A stretch of 64,000 nucleotides of DNA from Bacillus subtilis (lineage in GTDB: Bacteria > Bacillota > Bacilli > Bacillales > Bacillaceae_C): positions 1 through 64,000 of the forward strand of contig NZ_VTQV01000020.1 in assembly GCF_008764245.1 (NCBI RefSeq), in the 5' to 3' direction. Shown here in pieces: positions 52,946 to 62,810 of the stretch. The notes beneath the pieces were generated by a model. That model was not told the origin of the DNA and made no database searches. It saw only the letters and a list, made by a program, of their open reading frames with translations. The position numbers were made by a program, and so were the translations under genes. The first letter of the stretch is position 1; the number at the start of each line of letters is the position of its first letter.

Positions 52946-54191
52946 TAGAAAAGTAATTAAAGCCAAGATGCTTATTGATGGAACAGGAAAACCATTTCAG
53001 GAAAAGATGGTTATTGTCATTAAAGACCAAGTGATTGAAGAAGTAACGAGTGAAGCAAATTTCGTTTATCCAGAAAATGCGACTGTCTATGATTTAGGAG
53101 ACAAAACGGTTATGCCTGGATTAATTGATGCTCATATGCATTTCTTTGCCGTTCCAAGTCACCAATTGCACAAGCTTGTTAGTACTCCTGATGTAGAACG
53201 TGTCTTGCGAGGAGCAGGTGAAGCGGCGAAGATGTTACAAGCCGGTATTACAGCCGCCCGTTGTCTCGGTTCTACTGTATCGCCAGCATTGAGAAAGGCA
53301 ATTAATGAAGGCCACATCCCTGGACCTCGCTTAGTCGTAGCAGGAGAGTTCATTGTCGCATCTGGTGGAACCTGGTATGAAGTTATGCAAGCCGATGAAG
53401 TGGCCGATGGGCCTGAAGAAGTTCGAAAAAAAGTTAGAGAACGAATTACACAGGGAGCAAATGTAATTAAAGTAGGCCTATCCAAGGGGAAAAGGGATGA
53501 TTTAAACAGTTCATGGGGAGATAATCCTTATGAAACACTACCTGCTTATACTTTAGAAGAAGTGAAAGCGTTGACGGACGAAGCTCATTTAAACCAATTA
53601 AAAGTGTCAGCCCATTGTATTGGCGATGCTTCCGTTAATTTAGCTTTAGATGGAAATGTCGATGTAATTGAGCATGGTTATGCGATTACAGAAGAGACAA
53701 GACAAAGATTAGTAGATAAACAAATACCAGTCGTCACTACCATTTCACAGTTATATTTTCATGAACAAGCCGCAGAGCCTTTCCACTATCCTCAGTGGGA
53801 ACGAGAAATCTACCAAACTCATAAAAAAGTAATGATGGAAGACTTCGAAAAGGGCTTGAAGGCAGGCGTTAAATTTGTCATTGGGACAGATTTAATTGGC
53901 TATCCTACTCATCCACAAGATCAGGCAGCTAAAGAATTTGAATTGGCTGTTGAGTGGGGAATGGATCCGGAAACGGCGATTGTGGCAGGAACCAAACGAG
54001 GAGCAGAAGTTCTTGGACTGGATCATGAAATTGGCACCATTGAAGTGGGAAAAAAGGCAGACCTTATCGCTTTTGATGGTGATCCTATTGCCGATATTAC
54101 GGCTCTTCAGAGAGTAGATTTTGTCATGAAAGACGGTCAAGTGGTCAAATCTGAAACTATGAAAGGAAAGAAAAAGGAATATGCACGCTAA
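52938..54191 (+). CDS. metal-dependent amidohydrolase (imidazolonepropionase/prolidase-like)
   Basis: Metal motifs are intact: PGLIDAHMHF (HxH), NVIKVGLSKG (bridging carbamylated Lys), SAHCIGDAS and VIEHGYAI (His), and VIGTDLIGYPTHPQ (Asp). The fold belongs to the group that hydrolyses imidazolone rings, cyclic amides or Xaa-Pro peptides. It overlaps the cupin gene by eight bases and the ATPase gene by eleven. The compound opened is probably what the adjacent importer brings in. Confidence 0.88.
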   Translation: MNDRKVIKAKMLIDGTGKPFQEKMVIVIKDQVIEEVTSEANFVYPENATVYDLGDKTVMPGLIDAHMHFFAVPSHQLHKLVSTPDVERVLRGAGEAAKMLQAGITAARCLGSTVSPALRKAINEGHIPGPRLVVAGEFIVASGGTWYEVMQADEVADGPEEVRKKVRERITQGANVIKVGLSKGKRDDLNSSWGDNPYETLPAYTLEEVKALTDEAHLNQLKVSAHCIGDASVNLALDGNVDVIEHGYAITEETRQRLVDKQIPVVTTISQLYFHEQAAEPFHYPQWEREIYQTHKKVMMEDFEKGLKAGVKFVIGTDLIGYPTHPQDQAAKEFELAVEWGMDPETAIVAGTKRGAEVLGLDHEIGTIEVGKKADLIAFDGDPIADITALQRVDFVMKDGQVVKSETMKGKKKEYAR

Positions 54192-55011
54192 GATAAAGGA
54201 ATTGACGGATTTAAGGGAACCACTAATCAATATTCATAATCTTTCGGTGGAATTTCAGACAGGTACCAATGAAAAGACGATTGCGCTTAATAATGTGAAT
54301 CTTGGTGTAAATAAAGACGAATTTATATGTGTGATGGGACCATCAGGGTGTGGAAAAACTACTTTGCTTAATACGATTGCGGGTATGCAGGCGATTACTT
54401 CGGGAACGATTACGATCGGAGGGAGAGAGGTAGAAAAACCCAGTCCAGAACGAGCAGTCGTATTCCAAGACGATGCCGTTTTTCCTTGGATGACTGTTGA
54501 AGAAAATATCGGATTTAGTTTAAGGATGCAGAAAAAATCGAAGAGGGAAATTAAGGAAACAGTTGAACGCTTTTTAAAGCTTGTCAAACTGGAAGATTTT
54601 CGAACTGCATGGCCGAAACAATTATCAGGTGGTATGAGGAAAAGGGTTGACATTGCTCGAGCCTACGCGGCTAATCCAAAAGTACTTTTATTAGATGAAC
54701 CATTTGGTCCATTGGATATTATGACGAAAGAACATTTACAGGAAGAGTTAAGGAGACTTTGGTTACAAGCTCCAAGAACTGTTATTTTTATCACACATGA
54801 CCTTGAGGAAGCCTTATATCTGGGTGATCGAATTGTTGTCATGACGCCAAGACCAGGAAAAATTCATTCAATTTATGAACCTAATTTTCCAAAGGAAAGG
54901 GATATGTCGATTAAAACATCTGATGCCTTTGTTGATTATAGAAAGCGTATTCGTTCCATTTTGAAACAAGAGGAAAAAACTCAAAACCGGGAAGGGGATG
55001 GAAATAAGTGA
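54181..55011 (+). CDS. SsuB/TauB/ThiZ-type ABC transporter ATP-binding protein
   Basis: Walker A GPSGCGKTTLLNTIAG, signature LSGGMRKRVDIARAY, Walker B VLLLDEPFGPLD and switch His FITHDLEEA are complete in 276 residues. The signature carries R-K-R where the sulfonate-type ATPase near 21 kb has K-Q-R. The ATG follows AAAGGAAT, overlapping the amidohydrolase stop. It powers the permease encoded next. Confidence 0.88.
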   Translation: MHAKIKELTDLREPLINIHNLSVEFQTGTNEKTIALNNVNLGVNKDEFICVMGPSGCGKTTLLNTIAGMQAITSGTITIGGREVEKPSPERAVVFQDDAVFPWMTVEENIGFSLRMQKKSKREIKETVERFLKLVKLEDFRTAWPKQLSGGMRKRVDIARAYAANPKVLLLDEPFGPLDIMTKEHLQEELRRLWLQAPRTVIFITHDLEEALYLGDRIVVMTPRPGKIHSIYEPNFPKERDMSIKTSDAFVDYRKRIRSILKQEEKTQNREGDGNK

Positions 55012-55793
55012 TGGAGACTCCAGTGGGCAAGAGAAGAAGCTGGTTAAAAGAATCGCATTTAAGTATTGTTTCAATCTTAGGCGTATTTGTCCTTTGGTTC
55101 TTAGTTACTCGAGATGGGTTGGGGATTGTGAAACCGGTTATTTTCCCTTCCCCTTTAATGGTGGTCGAAGCTGCGATTTCAACTAGTTCATTAATTGGAA
55201 CGGATGTATTTTATACGATGTTTCGAGTTGTCTGTGGATTGGTGACAGGAACGGTATTAGGAATAATGGTTGGGATGCTGGTTTGTTTTAATAATAAACT
55301 CTATTATTTGCTCAATCCGTTGATTGAAAGTTCGCGGCCTGTCCCAGTGATCGCAATGATTCCCTTCTTTTTGATGTGGTTTGGTATTGGAGAAATTGGG
55401 AAGTTTTTGCTCGTCACTCTGGGGGTGTTTGCGATTATTGTCATTAACACCATTGAAGCGATTCGCAATGTACAACCGATTTATGTGAAAGCTGGACAAA
55501 CTTTGGGAGCACGAAAAAAGGATATTTTCAGTAAGATCATTTTGCCTTCGATTATTCCAGCTTTGATCGGACCGATTCGTGTTTGTGTCGCAATTTCATT
55601 TACCCTAGTCGTGGCCGCTGAGTTCATGGGAGCACAAGCAGGTATGGGGTATCGAATTTTACAAGCGAGAAAAATGTTTAATACGGATGTTATCTTTTTA
55701 GGGGTTGTCATGTTTGGGATTCTATCTGCCCTAGTGGATACTTCGATCAGAAAATTGCTTCAACATCTGACTAGGTGGACAGAGAGGGCGTAA
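55011..55793 (+). CDS. SsuC-type ABC transporter permease
   Basis: A 260-residue protein with about six helices and the EAA loop AGQTLGARKKDIFSKIILPSIIPALIGPIRV. It starts at the ATG overlapping the ATPase stop by one base (TGATG). It belongs to the nitrate/sulfonate/pyrimidine-precursor permease family; the ligand is unknown. Confidence 0.87.
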   Translation: METPVGKRRSWLKESHLSIVSILGVFVLWFLVTRDGLGIVKPVIFPSPLMVVEAAISTSSLIGTDVFYTMFRVVCGLVTGTVLGIMVGMLVCFNNKLYYLLNPLIESSRPVPVIAMIPFFLMWFGIGEIGKFLLVTLGVFAIIVINTIEAIRNVQPIYVKAGQTLGARKKDIFSKIILPSIIPALIGPIRVCVAISFTLVVAAEFMGAQAGMGYRILQARKMFNTDVIFLGVVMFGILSALVDTSIRKLLQHLTRWTERA

Positions 55794-55836
55794 AAGAATA
55801 AAAGAGAACAAAGATAAAAAAGGGGGAGTAGATTCG

Positions 55837-56943
55837 ATGAAGCAATGTATAAGATCGTTTATTTTATGTCTAGCAGGTCTCGTATTATTTTTAGCTGGGT
55901 GTAGTGAGACGCAAAAGGCATCGGGTAGTGGGGATGAGAACGAACAGGATAAATTAGAAACTGTTAATCTCGCTTTAAGTCCTTTTCAAGACGTATATTC
56001 CATTCACGTTGGAGTGGAGAAAGGTTTTTTCGAAGAAGAGGGAATTAAGTTAAAGATTCAAGAAACCGATTGGGCAGGTGGAAATGATCTTCTTGTTGGC
56101 GGCAAAGTGGATTTAGCTACGGCAGGAGATTCAGATATTGTTTTACAAAATTCCAATGGAGTGGATACGACGCTTGCTTATCCGATCTTTTATTTTGCAG
56201 GAGCGGCTTTGATGTTTGATCCAAATAAATATGATTGGAAAACCTACGATGAATTTTTGGCCGAGAATAATGACGATAAAGAGGCAATGCGTCTTACTTT
56301 GGAACAAGCAAAAGGTAAGAAGGTTGGGTTGAATACAAGTGTAAGTGAATACACGAGTTTTATTTCAATGTTAAATTATGCTGGGCTCGATTCGGAAGAT
56401 TATGAGATTGTCGACATGTCTCAGGAAGATTTACCACCAGCTTTATTGTCAGGATCCATTGATATTATGATTAGTGGAATTCCACAGAGACTCGCTGTAA
56501 AAAAGGAAGGCTACGAGGAATTAATCGATCAAACGACACTTCCTTATACGATTTCACATAATGGCTTCGCCGCCCGCAGGGAGTGGTTGGAAGAAAATCC
56601 AGAGCTTTCTAAGAAGCTATTAAAAGCTTTCTTTAAAACGCTTAACTATATTGAAGAAAATCCGGATGATTCCTTTCCGATTATTGTGGAGCATATGAAA
56701 AAGGTAGGAACGGAAATCTCAGAAGAACAATTGGAAAGTGTTTGGAACGAGATGGAATTTTTTCCAAGTGGTGTGGAGTTTTACCAAAATGAAGTGTTGA
56801 ATCCAGATGGAAACTTTTATTGGCAAGACCGGTTTCAAGCGGTTGTAGATATTATGGAAGATGAAGGGAAAATTGAGAAAGGTCGTATTGAGGATTTAGA
56901 ATCTCTTCATTACACGATTAAGTTAGTAGAAGAAATAGAGTGA
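55837..56943 (+). CDS. SsuA/NMT1-type substrate-binding lipoprotein
   Basis: Signal peptide with lipobox FLAGC (Cys about 22), then VNLALSPFQDVYSIHVGVEKGFFEEEGIKLKI and DLATAGDSDIVLQNSNG, the usual layout of NMT1/SsuA-like proteins. The long segment around YAGLDSEDYEIVDMSQEDLPPALLSG completes the ligand cleft. It delivers the ligand to the permease encoded upstream. The ATG follows GGGGGAG. Confidence 0.88.
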   Translation: MKQCIRSFILCLAGLVLFLAGCSETQKASGSGDENEQDKLETVNLALSPFQDVYSIHVGVEKGFFEEEGIKLKIQETDWAGGNDLLVGGKVDLATAGDSDIVLQNSNGVDTTLAYPIFYFAGAALMFDPNKYDWKTYDEFLAENNDDKEAMRLTLEQAKGKKVGLNTSVSEYTSFISMLNYAGLDSEDYEIVDMSQEDLPPALLSGSIDIMISGIPQRLAVKKEGYEELIDQTTLPYTISHNGFAARREWLEENPELSKKLLKAFFKTLNYIEENPDDSFPIIVEHMKKVGTEISEEQLESVWNEMEFFPSGVEFYQNEVLNPDGNFYWQDRFQAVVDIMEDEGKIEKGRIEDLESLHYTIKLVEEIE

Positions 56944-56987
56944 TGGTTGTTGTATAAACAATAAAAGGATTATAGGAGGAAATGAGA

Positions 56988-58340
56988 ATGAGAGTAGAAT
57001 GGAAAGAAGTAAGATTACCTGAATTTGGAGTTCCCGAGGAAATCCCTGTGATACGTCAAGAGGAGTATGAAAGACGTTGCGAGGAAGTATATCGCGCAGC
57101 CCAATGTGATTGGTTGGTAGTGTACGGAGATCGCGAGCATTTTGCGAATATGCATTATCTATCAGGCTATGATCCACGCTTTGAAGAGGCTTTATTAATC
57201 TTGGGGCCAGAAAAGGCTAAGTTCTTATTAGTGGGGATGGAAGGTCTAGACTACAGTGACGATAAAAAGATAGAGGCAGATGTAATTCTGTATCAGTCTT
57301 TTGGATTAATGGGACAAGATCGAACTTTATCACCTACTTTAGATAAGATCTTATTATCGATAGGAATCAATCGGAAGGATACGGTAGGATTATGCGGCTG
57401 GAAGTATTTTGAAGACAATGAAAAGGCAACAGAAGATACGGCATTCTTTATTCCAGCTGCGATTGTTGATTGTTTTAAAAAAGTTGTCGATACAGCATTG
57501 CTAGATAAAACGCAAGTGTTAATACATCCTACAGAAGGTTTACGTGCCTATAACACAGTTGATCAAATTGCCGCATATGAATGGGGAGCTTCAAGAGCCT
57601 CTGCCGCTGTGATCAATATTATGAATGGCGTCAAAGTGGGAATGTCAGAGTTAGAAGCCGTCACGAATATGAATTATGCGGGAGAACCAATGAGCGCACA
57701 TGTCATGTTTTCAGCTAGAAAGGACCAAATGATTGGGTTACGTAGTCCATCTGGAAAGAAGATCGACTTAGGAGATGGGGTGACAACCGCTGTATCTTAT
57801 TGGGGAGGTCTAAGCTGTCGAGCAGGTATAATGGCTGAGGAAAATGAAGAATTTATTGAGAAGTTCGCAAAGCCATATTTTAAAGCGATTGCTACTTGGT
57901 ATCAAGAAGTAGGAATTGGTGTAAAAGGTGGAGATCTATTTGAAAAATGTGAGGCTGTATTGGCGGAAGGTGACTTAAAACCAGCCCTTAACCCAGGTCA
58001 TCTAACAAGTATAGATGAGTGGCTCCATACGCCTGTACGTCCAAATAGTGCGGAGGCTATTGCATCAGGCATGGCCTTCCAATGTGACATCATTCCAACT
58101 CCACTTCCGCATGGCGTAGGTCTAAACTGTGAAGATAGTGTTGTCATTGCAGACGAAGCATTGCGGGAAGAATTAAAGGAAAAACATCCAAACATATGGG
58201 CAAGAATTGAGGCAAGACAAGCCTTTATCAGGGAGGAAATTGGGATTGATATTAAAGATGAAGTATTGCCTTTGTCCTCAAACCCAGCTTATTATAATCC
58301 CTTATGGTTGGCCCCGGGGAAGGCAATGGTGTTGGTGTAG
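56988..58340 (+). CDS. M24 peptidase/creatinase-like protein lacking the metal aspartates
   Basis: The 450-residue protein has the aminopeptidase P/creatinase two-domain layout: an N-terminal domain with HFANMHYLSGYDPRFEEALLIL, and a pita-bread C-domain with AYEWGASRASAAVINIMNGVKVGMSE. The usual metal motifs D-x-G and D-I-T-R are replaced by GVTTAVSYWGGLSCRAG, although an Asp remains in LGDGV. NPGHLTS and NCEDSVVIAD keep a His and Glu. It may work without metal, as creatinase does, or serve another reaction on the imported compound. I prefer the ATG eight bases after AGGAGG to one two bases after it. Confidence 0.78.
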   Translation: MRVEWKEVRLPEFGVPEEIPVIRQEEYERRCEEVYRAAQCDWLVVYGDREHFANMHYLSGYDPRFEEALLILGPEKAKFLLVGMEGLDYSDDKKIEADVILYQSFGLMGQDRTLSPTLDKILLSIGINRKDTVGLCGWKYFEDNEKATEDTAFFIPAAIVDCFKKVVDTALLDKTQVLIHPTEGLRAYNTVDQIAAYEWGASRASAAVINIMNGVKVGMSELEAVTNMNYAGEPMSAHVMFSARKDQMIGLRSPSGKKIDLGDGVTTAVSYWGGLSCRAGIMAEENEEFIEKFAKPYFKAIATWYQEVGIGVKGGDLFEKCEAVLAEGDLKPALNPGHLTSIDEWLHTPVRPNSAEAIASGMAFQCDIIPTPLPHGVGLNCEDSVVIADEALREELKEKHPNIWARIEARQAFIREEIGIDIKDEVLPLSSNPAYYNPLWLAPGKAMVLV

Positions 58341-58532
58341 GTAGTGAGAAATTAAAAAAGGCAAAATTGTGAGGCCCTCTTCTTAGAAGGGGGTCTACAC
58401 TTATCTGCTTATCCTCACTCTAAGGAAATTACTAATCTTTAGCAAAACCTATAGCATCAATTAGCGTAAAGACGTTCATGAATCTCATAGATGAGTTCAA
58501 AGTCGTACCACTACTATAACTCTGAACATAAA

Positions 58533-58577
58533 AACAGGCTGAAAGCATTGATAGAATGCTATTCGTCTGTTTTTTTG
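58533..58577 (+). terminator. terminator after the M24-like gene
   Basis: AGCATT-GATAG-AATGCT forms the core of a longer stem (ACAGGCTGAA...GTCTGT) followed by TTTTTTTGTT. The 190 bases before it hold nothing recognisable. Confidence 0.7.
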
Positions 58578-58637
58578 TTCAGTTGTAGAAGTACTGTACT
58601 CAATTTTGCATTAAAATAAGTTAATTTTTATTGTATG

Positions 58638-58672
58638 ACAACTTGACCAAGTTGTACAACAAGTGTTAATAT
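58638..58672 (+). promoter_or_regulatory. promoter and operator of the GntR regulator gene
   Basis: ACAACTTG-AC-CAAGTTGT (58638-58655) is a perfect inverted repeat and overlaps a second palindrome GTTGTACAAC (58651-58660). TTGACC (58643-58648) lies within it, with TAATAT 18 bases downstream. The GT-N-AC character fits FadR/GntR operators, so autoregulation is likely. Confidence 0.6.
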
Positions 58673-58719
58673 ATGTCCAACAACATGAAATACTTCAAAG
58701 TTTATCGGAGGTTAAAAGA

Positions 58720-59421
58720 TTGAAAGAAACTACTAATAAAAAAGGTGAACTTAAGAATCAAATTATTGAAATAATTGTGGGGTGTTTATCTAAAAATCGT
58801 CCATTACCATCTGAAAAGGAATTAACAGAAAAACTCAATATTAGTCGATCTGGGCTTAGGGAATTATTAATTGAGTTCGAAGCAGCTGGCATAATTGTGG
58901 CCACACAAGGGAAAGGGAGGGTAGTGAAATTTCCAGACATTAGTAATTCTATTATTGAGGGTTGGAATATTTTGTTAAAGGCTCGTCCTGAAACATTGTT
59001 AGAACTTTTAGACATAAGATTAATCCTTGAGAGGGGGTTTTTACCTTCAGCAATTGAAACACTTAAACTAGACGATTTACAAATGATGAGAGATTTAGTT
59101 AGTCGTATGGAATCAAAGGCATTAAGAAATCAAAATTTTAAAGAAGAAGATCAGATGTTTCATCAGATTTTATATTCTAGAATACAAAATATGGTATTAG
59201 ACCAACTATTAAAAGCCTTTTGGGATGTTTTTGAACAAATGAGTGAGTTACATGAATCTGACAATTTACAAGAAGGGGCAAAAATTCATAAAGAACTTTA
59301 CCAGGCAATATTGATACAAAATGGTGATGAGGCAGAAAGACTTTTAGAAATGCAATTTAGGGATATTAGACGGCGGATAACATCAGTGGTAGATAAGGAG
59401 GCAGATGAAGGTACAGAGTAA
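58720..59421 (+). CDS. GntR/FadR-family regulator
   Basis: A winged helix (about 8-70: PLPSEKELTEKLNISRSGLRELLIEFEAAGIIVATQGKGRVV) is followed by an all-helical FCD domain with LLELLDIRLILERGFLPSAI, EEDQMFHQILYSRIQN and HKELYQAI; its Asp and His residues can bind metal and an effector acid. The TTG is eight bases after CGGAGG; a longer frame has no site. It directly precedes the transketolase and sugar transporter genes, which it probably controls. Confidence 0.86.
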   Translation: MKETTNKKGELKNQIIEIIVGCLSKNRPLPSEKELTEKLNISRSGLRELLIEFEAAGIIVATQGKGRVVKFPDISNSIIEGWNILLKARPETLLELLDIRLILERGFLPSAIETLKLDDLQMMRDLVSRMESKALRNQNFKEEDQMFHQILYSRIQNMVLDQLLKAFWDVFEQMSELHESDNLQEGAKIHKELYQAILIQNGDEAERLLEMQFRDIRRRITSVVDKEADEGTE

Positions 59422-59526
59422 GAAAATTGGGTTGATGCAAATATCAGGCTAAATATCTATCTACTATTTTTAGGGCATCCATTCCGGACTTCTATCATTG
59501 AATCTACATTAGGGAGGAGTTTTATC

Positions 59527-60366
59527 ATGAAAAGTCATAGTGAAATGAAAGAAATTGCTACTCGTCTTAAAAGAGATATTATACAGTTGACCTCTGCGAA
59601 TACAGGTCACCCAGGTGGGGCGATTGGTGCGGCTGAAATTGTAGCTGAACTTTACTTTAACCGTTTAAAACATGATCCAAGTAATCCTTTTTGGGAAGAT
59701 AGGGATAGATTTATTCTAAGCAATGGTCATATTTGTACTGTCCTGTATTCCGCAATGGCAAGAAGTGGTTATTTCGAAGTAGAAGAGTTAAAGACTTTTA
59801 GAAAGGTAAATTCTAGACTTCAGGGTCACCCTTCAAGACATGATTTGCCGGGAATCGAAACTGCTTCAGGTCCTTTAGGGCAAGGATTATCAATCGCAAA
59901 TGGGATCGCTCTTTCTAATAAATTAAGAAATAATAACTCTAAAGTATATTGTTTGGTAGGAGATGGTGAATTACAGGAAGGACAAATCTGGGAAGCAGCC
60001 ATGACATCAGCACATTATCAATTGGATAATCTAGTACTAATCATTAATTGGAATGATATTCAAATTGATGGTCATGTAAAAGATGTTATGAACATTGAGC
60101 CTATTGCAGATAAATTCAAATCATTTGGCTGGAATACAATAGAAATAGATGGACATAACATATCTGAGATACAATCTGCTCTTGATACTTTTGAAATAAA
60201 TAATGGTTCTCCGACTGCAATTATTGCTCGTACTGTATTAGGAAATGGTGTCTCCTATATGGAGCACGAGGCGATCTGGCACGGAAAAGCTCCCTCTTCA
60301 GAAGAAGCAAAACAGGCTTTAGAGGAAATTGGTACAAGCACATTTGAAAGCGATTTAATATATTAA
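59527..60366 (+). CDS. transketolase, N-terminal subunit
   Basis: A 279-residue thiamine diphosphate-binding half of transketolase: TGHPGGAIGAAEIVAEL, DRFILSNGHICTVLYS and the ThDP motif GDGELQEGQIWEAAMTSAHYQLDNLVLIINWN. Split transketolases usually serve special sugar pathways rather than the central pentose route. The partner C-terminal subunit follows 30 bp later. The ATG follows GGGAGGAG. Confidence 0.9.
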   Translation: MKSHSEMKEIATRLKRDIIQLTSANTGHPGGAIGAAEIVAELYFNRLKHDPSNPFWEDRDRFILSNGHICTVLYSAMARSGYFEVEELKTFRKVNSRLQGHPSRHDLPGIETASGPLGQGLSIANGIALSNKLRNNNSKVYCLVGDGELQEGQIWEAAMTSAHYQLDNLVLIINWNDIQIDGHVKDVMNIEPIADKFKSFGWNTIEIDGHNISEIQSALDTFEINNGSPTAIIARTVLGNGVSYMEHEAIWHGKAPSSEEAKQALEEIGTSTFESDLIY

Positions 60367-60396
60367 AAGTATTTATTTTAAAAGGGAGGAATTTGT

Positions 60397-61356
60397 ATGG
60401 CTAATGAATTAAGTGGGCGTGAAGGCTTTGGTCAAGCATTATTGGAATTGGGTAAAGAAAATAAAAGAGTAGTGGCACTCTGTGCAGATCTAGCAGAATC
60501 TGTAAAGGTACATCATTTTGCAGAGCAATACCCAGAAAGATATTTCCAAATTGGGATTGCTGAACAGGATATGATTGGAACTGCAGCGGGTATGGCTTTG
60601 TCAGACTTGGTACCATTTGCTACAACGTATGCTGTATTTGCTGCACAAAGAGCTAATGAACAAATACGGTTGGCGGTCTGTTACAATCAGGCTAATGTCA
60701 AAATTGCAGTTAGTCATGCAGGTTTAACTGTTGGGGAGGATGGTGCAACACATCAGGCTTTGGAAGACATAGCTTCAATGCGTGCTATGCCTAATATGAC
60801 AGTAATAGTTCCCGCAGATGCAGAAGAAGCATATCACGCAACAAAGGCGAGTGCCGAAATGTATGGACCAGTTTATTTACGTCTTGGAAGAACTCCTGTA
60901 CCTGTCATAACAAATGGTAGCGAGGAATTTAAGATCGGAAAGGCTAGAAAACTCCGTAACGGAAAAGATGCAACAATTATCGCATGTGGAATTATGGTAG
61001 AACAAGCACTTATTGCAAGCGAAAAATTAGAAATGGAAGGTATCAGTGTTTCAGTTATAAATATGCATACAATTAAGCCTATTGATAAAGAGATCGTTAT
61101 AGAAGAAGCGAAAAGGACGGGATGTATTGTAACGGCAGAAGAACATTCAGTTATTGGGGGATTAGGAGGTGCGGTTTCAGAAGTACTATCAGAAAATTAT
61201 CCTGTTCCAATAATAAAGGTTGGAACAAAAGATACATTTGGAGAATCTGGACCACCAAATGAATTATTAGAAAAATATAAGCTTACTTCAAAGGATATTG
61301 TTGAAGCAACAAAAAAATCAATGACTATGAAAAAGGAAGTTGTGTTTGAAAAATAG
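60397..61356 (+). CDS. transketolase, C-terminal subunit
   Basis: A 319-residue partner with the pyrimidine-binding and C-terminal domains: QIGIAEQDMIGTAAGMAL carries the Glu that activates thiamine, SHAGLTVGEDGATHQALEDIASMRAMPNM is the usual active-site loop, and VTAEEHSVIGGLGGAVSE the C-terminal domain. With the N-terminal subunit it should move a two-carbon ketol unit between sugar phosphates. Its place beside a sugar importer suggests a specific catabolic ketose phosphate. Confidence 0.9.
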   Translation: MANELSGREGFGQALLELGKENKRVVALCADLAESVKVHHFAEQYPERYFQIGIAEQDMIGTAAGMALSDLVPFATTYAVFAAQRANEQIRLAVCYNQANVKIAVSHAGLTVGEDGATHQALEDIASMRAMPNMTVIVPADAEEAYHATKASAEMYGPVYLRLGRTPVPVITNGSEEFKIGKARKLRNGKDATIIACGIMVEQALIASEKLEMEGISVSVINMHTIKPIDKEIVIEEAKRTGCIVTAEEHSVIGGLGGAVSEVLSENYPVPIIKVGTKDTFGESGPPNELLEKYKLTSKDIVEATKKSMTMKKEVVFEK

Positions 61357-61410
61357 ACTTAGAATTACTCATTTTCTATCAATGGAAATTCAAAAGGAGA
61401 AATGAGATTT

Positions 61411-62691
61411 ATGAAAAAAATATATTCTATTTTCCTTATATTAATCATAGGCTTCACTTTGGTAGGATGCAGCACAGGAAATTCAGCAAGTTCTAGTGGT
61501 TCAAATGGTGCAAAAGCTTCGACGTCCTCGGGGGATATTAAATTAACTTATTGGTATTGGGCAGATAATACGGAATATTCAAATCTAATGCAAGATATTA
61601 TTAAAGAATTTAATGAAACTAACGATAAAGGCATTACAGTAGTGGGAGAAGAGTATCCCTGGGATGGCGGAGGATTTAGTGAAACATTATTTACTGCTGC
61701 AATCGGTGGTGGTGGTCCAGACGTTGCTTCATTTAAATTAACTTCTACCCCTTTGTTTACGGCAAATAACTTACTTGCTAATTTGGATGATTTTATTTCC
61801 GATTGGGAAGATAAAGAAGATATTGATGAGAATATTTATGGGATTATGAAGGAAGCTGGGGGATCAGATAGCATTTATGTTATGCCGTGGAATACCCAGG
61901 TGTTATATGTTTACTATAGACCATCGATTTTTGAAGAAGCGGGAATAGAAGTTCCTGAAACATATGAGGAATTCTTAACGGCAATTGAAAGAACTACATT
62001 AGATACAAACGGTGATGGAAAAACCGATGTGTATGGTTTTGGAATGAGAGGTGCTACAGGTGGCCACGAGCCATGGGGAAGCTTTATTCACGGTAGAGGG
62101 GGTAGTTTTAACAACTTAAATAGCGAGGAATCTATAAAGGGAATGCAAGATTTTGTAAATATTTATGAAAGGGGTTTCGTGCCACCAACAGCTACAACGG
62201 ATGGGTTTAATGAGGTTATTTCTAATTTTAAGTCTGGAAAAACTGCAATGACGATTCATCATACGGGTTCGTCAGCTGAAATGGTGGAAACCTTTGGAGA
62301 TGATGTATCAGCCTTTGCATTTCCAAAGGGAGATGGACAATGGACTTCAATGGGAGACACAGAAAATGTCATTTTTGAATCCTCTCAAAATAAAGAGGCT
62401 GCGTTTGAATGGGTGGCTTACCTTGCAACTGGTAAAGGACAGGAATTATGGACTAAGGCGACAGGGAATGTTCCCGTAAGTAAAAGAGTTCAAGAAATGG
62501 ATCATTTTCAGAATGATAGATTTATGCAAGCCTCTATTGAAGGAATGTCTTATGCTGGGATTATTCCAATTCGGGATACAACAACAGAATGGGTAAGTAC
62601 AATTTGGCCAAATACGGTTGCTTCCGCGTTATTAGGTGACAAATCGGTTGAAGAAACAATGAAGATTCTACAAGAAGAGTTATATAAGTAA
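61411..62691 (+). CDS. sugar ABC transporter substrate-binding lipoprotein (family 1)
   Basis: A lipoprotein signal with lipobox LVGC (Cys about 20) is followed by a Ser/Gly linker and the MalE-like fold: KLTYWYWADNTEYSNLMQDIIKEFNETN, MPWNTQVLYVYYRPSIFEEAGIEVPETYEEFL and ENVIFESSQNKEAAFEWVAYLATG. It binds a mono- or oligosaccharide for the permeases encoded downstream. I prefer the ATG eleven bases after AAGGAG to one only two bases after it. Confidence 0.9.
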   Translation: MKKIYSIFLILIIGFTLVGCSTGNSASSSGSNGAKASTSSGDIKLTYWYWADNTEYSNLMQDIIKEFNETNDKGITVVGEEYPWDGGGFSETLFTAAIGGGGPDVASFKLTSTPLFTANNLLANLDDFISDWEDKEDIDENIYGIMKEAGGSDSIYVMPWNTQVLYVYYRPSIFEEAGIEVPETYEEFLTAIERTTLDTNGDGKTDVYGFGMRGATGGHEPWGSFIHGRGGSFNNLNSEESIKGMQDFVNIYERGFVPPTATTDGFNEVISNFKSGKTAMTIHHTGSSAEMVETFGDDVSAFAFPKGDGQWTSMGDTENVIFESSQNKEAAFEWVAYLATGKGQELWTKATGNVPVSKRVQEMDHFQNDRFMQASIEGMSYAGIIPIRDTTTEWVSTIWPNTVASALLGDKSVEETMKILQEELYK

Positions 62692-62810
62692 CAGGTGAGT
62701 TTTAAATTAACTATCAATATTTAGATTATTGGGCAGGTTAATAATGGTTCTACAATTTATTAATCTGTCCGATAAATTTTTAATGAGGTAATTTGAAAGA
62801 GGTGACAGAT

